This document shows, one piece after another, positions 6,231-6,600 of a stretch of DNA of 6,600 bases. The DNA comes from Candidatus Thorarchaeota archaeon (GTDB lineage Archaea > Asgardarchaeota > Thorarchaeia > Thorarchaeales > Thorarchaeaceae). The notes under the pieces were generated by a model that was given only the letters and a program-made list of their open reading frames with translations, did no database searches and was not told the DNA's origin. Location of the stretch: assembly GCA_016839345.1 (NCBI GenBank), contig JAEOUL010000336.1, forward strand, positions 1 to 6,600. Direction: 5' to 3'. The position numbers were made by a program, and so were the translations under genes. Numbering within the stretch: the stretch's first letter is position 1; every line of letters starts with the position of its first letter.

Positions 6231-6298
6231 CATAGCGAGTCCGTCCGGGAATGAATGTCTTTTGGGTATAGAAAAAACCTCTGTGGTCAGGTGAGTCA

Positions 6299-6600
6299 AT
6301 GGAAATCACAATAATCCACAAACAAGACAACATTGTACACTTCTTAGTGGAGGGAGTCGATGTTGCGTTTGCAAATGCACTACGCAGGACCATGCTTACC
6401 AGATTGCCATCTATGGCGATAGATGAAGTGCTAGTCCTTGAGAACACAAGCGTCATGTATGATGAGATGCTTGCCCACAGACTTGGACTTATTCCACTTA
6501 TCACTGATCTTGAGAGTTACAACTTACCTGAGGACTGTGATTGTGAAGGCAAAGGTTGTAGTCTCTGCCAATGTACACTCACACTCGAAGAAACAGCTGA
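6299..6600 (+). CDS. rpoD: DNA-directed RNA polymerase subunit D, N-terminal part
   Basis: The first 100 residues of archaeal RNA polymerase subunit D (Rpb3/AC40-like), which dimerises with subunit L to seed polymerase assembly. The start of the dimerisation domain is clear (VAFANALRRTMLTRLPSMAIDEV, about 22-44, in two stretches), followed by NTSVMYDEMLAHRLGLIP (49-66) and a zinc-loop-like C80-x-C82-x4-C87-x2-C90 similar to eukaryotic Rpb3. The ATG at 6299 follows an AGGTGA Shine-Dalgarno site (6289-6294) at five bases. The gene is cut by the window end, so the C-terminal half, including any Fe-S domain, is not seen. In most archaea rpoD follows rps13-rps4-rps11. Here the upstream neighbour is the Arf-like GTPase on the same strand, 191 bp away. 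Confidence 0.95.
   Translation, partial: MEITIIHKQDNIVHFLVEGVDVAFANALRRTMLTRLPSMAIDEVLVLENTSVMYDEMLAHRLGLIPLITDLESYNLPEDCDCEGKGCSLCQCTLTLEETA

Noticed and set aside
6195..6260. Possible tRNA in the structured stretch before rpoD
   Set aside because: No T-loop GTTCRANNC, no D-loop GG pair and no 7-bp acceptor stem could be found.
6169..6504. Minus-strand ORF of 111 codons
   Set aside because: It is antisense to the clear rpoD coding sequence and its leader, so it is a shadow frame.

Overview
The window is archaeal. It carries a eukaryote-type translation initiation factor (aIF5B), three ribosomal proteins found only in archaea and eukaryotes (eL24, eS28, eL8/L7Ae), sn-glycerol-1-phosphate dehydrogenase, an archaeal 7S SRP RNA and the start of RNA polymerase subunit D. 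An Arf-like small GTPase next to these, moderate base composition, and Shine-Dalgarno sites of the GAGGTGA type with some TTG starts suggest an Asgard archaeon, possibly Thorarchaeia-like. That lineage is an inference and is not proved by this window.

Layout from left to right: a DUF3795 cysteine-rich protein (+, 3-455); an SRP RNA gene (-, about 797-485) that fills the apparent gap 456-833; aIF5B (-, 2615-834); nucleoside diphosphate kinase with a long C-terminal extension (+, 2782-3444); the ribosomal operon rpl7ae-rps28e-rpl24e (-, 4312-3493); glycerol-1-phosphate dehydrogenase (-, 5427-4435); an Arf-like GTPase (+, 5610-6107); and rpoD (+, from 6299, cut by the window end).

The block rpl7ae-rps28e-rpl24e-ndk-infB is a widely conserved archaeal neighbourhood, normally read in one direction. 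Here the gene order is kept but ndk alone is reversed. It is therefore convergent with rpl24e and divergent from infB. RpoD is also separated from its usual upstream partners rps13-rps4-rps11 and has a 191-bp leader region of its own. Most genes serve information processing: translation initiation, ribosome and RNP assembly, NTP supply, protein targeting and transcription. The G1P dehydrogenase makes the archaeal lipid backbone.

No mobile element, CRISPR array, tRNA or rRNA was found. The observations most worth following are the reversed, C-terminally extended NDK, the Arf-like GTPase with a Glu in its G3 motif, structured leaders upstream of rpl7ae and rpoD that might interact with L7Ae, and the SRP RNA with a non-GNRA apical loop.
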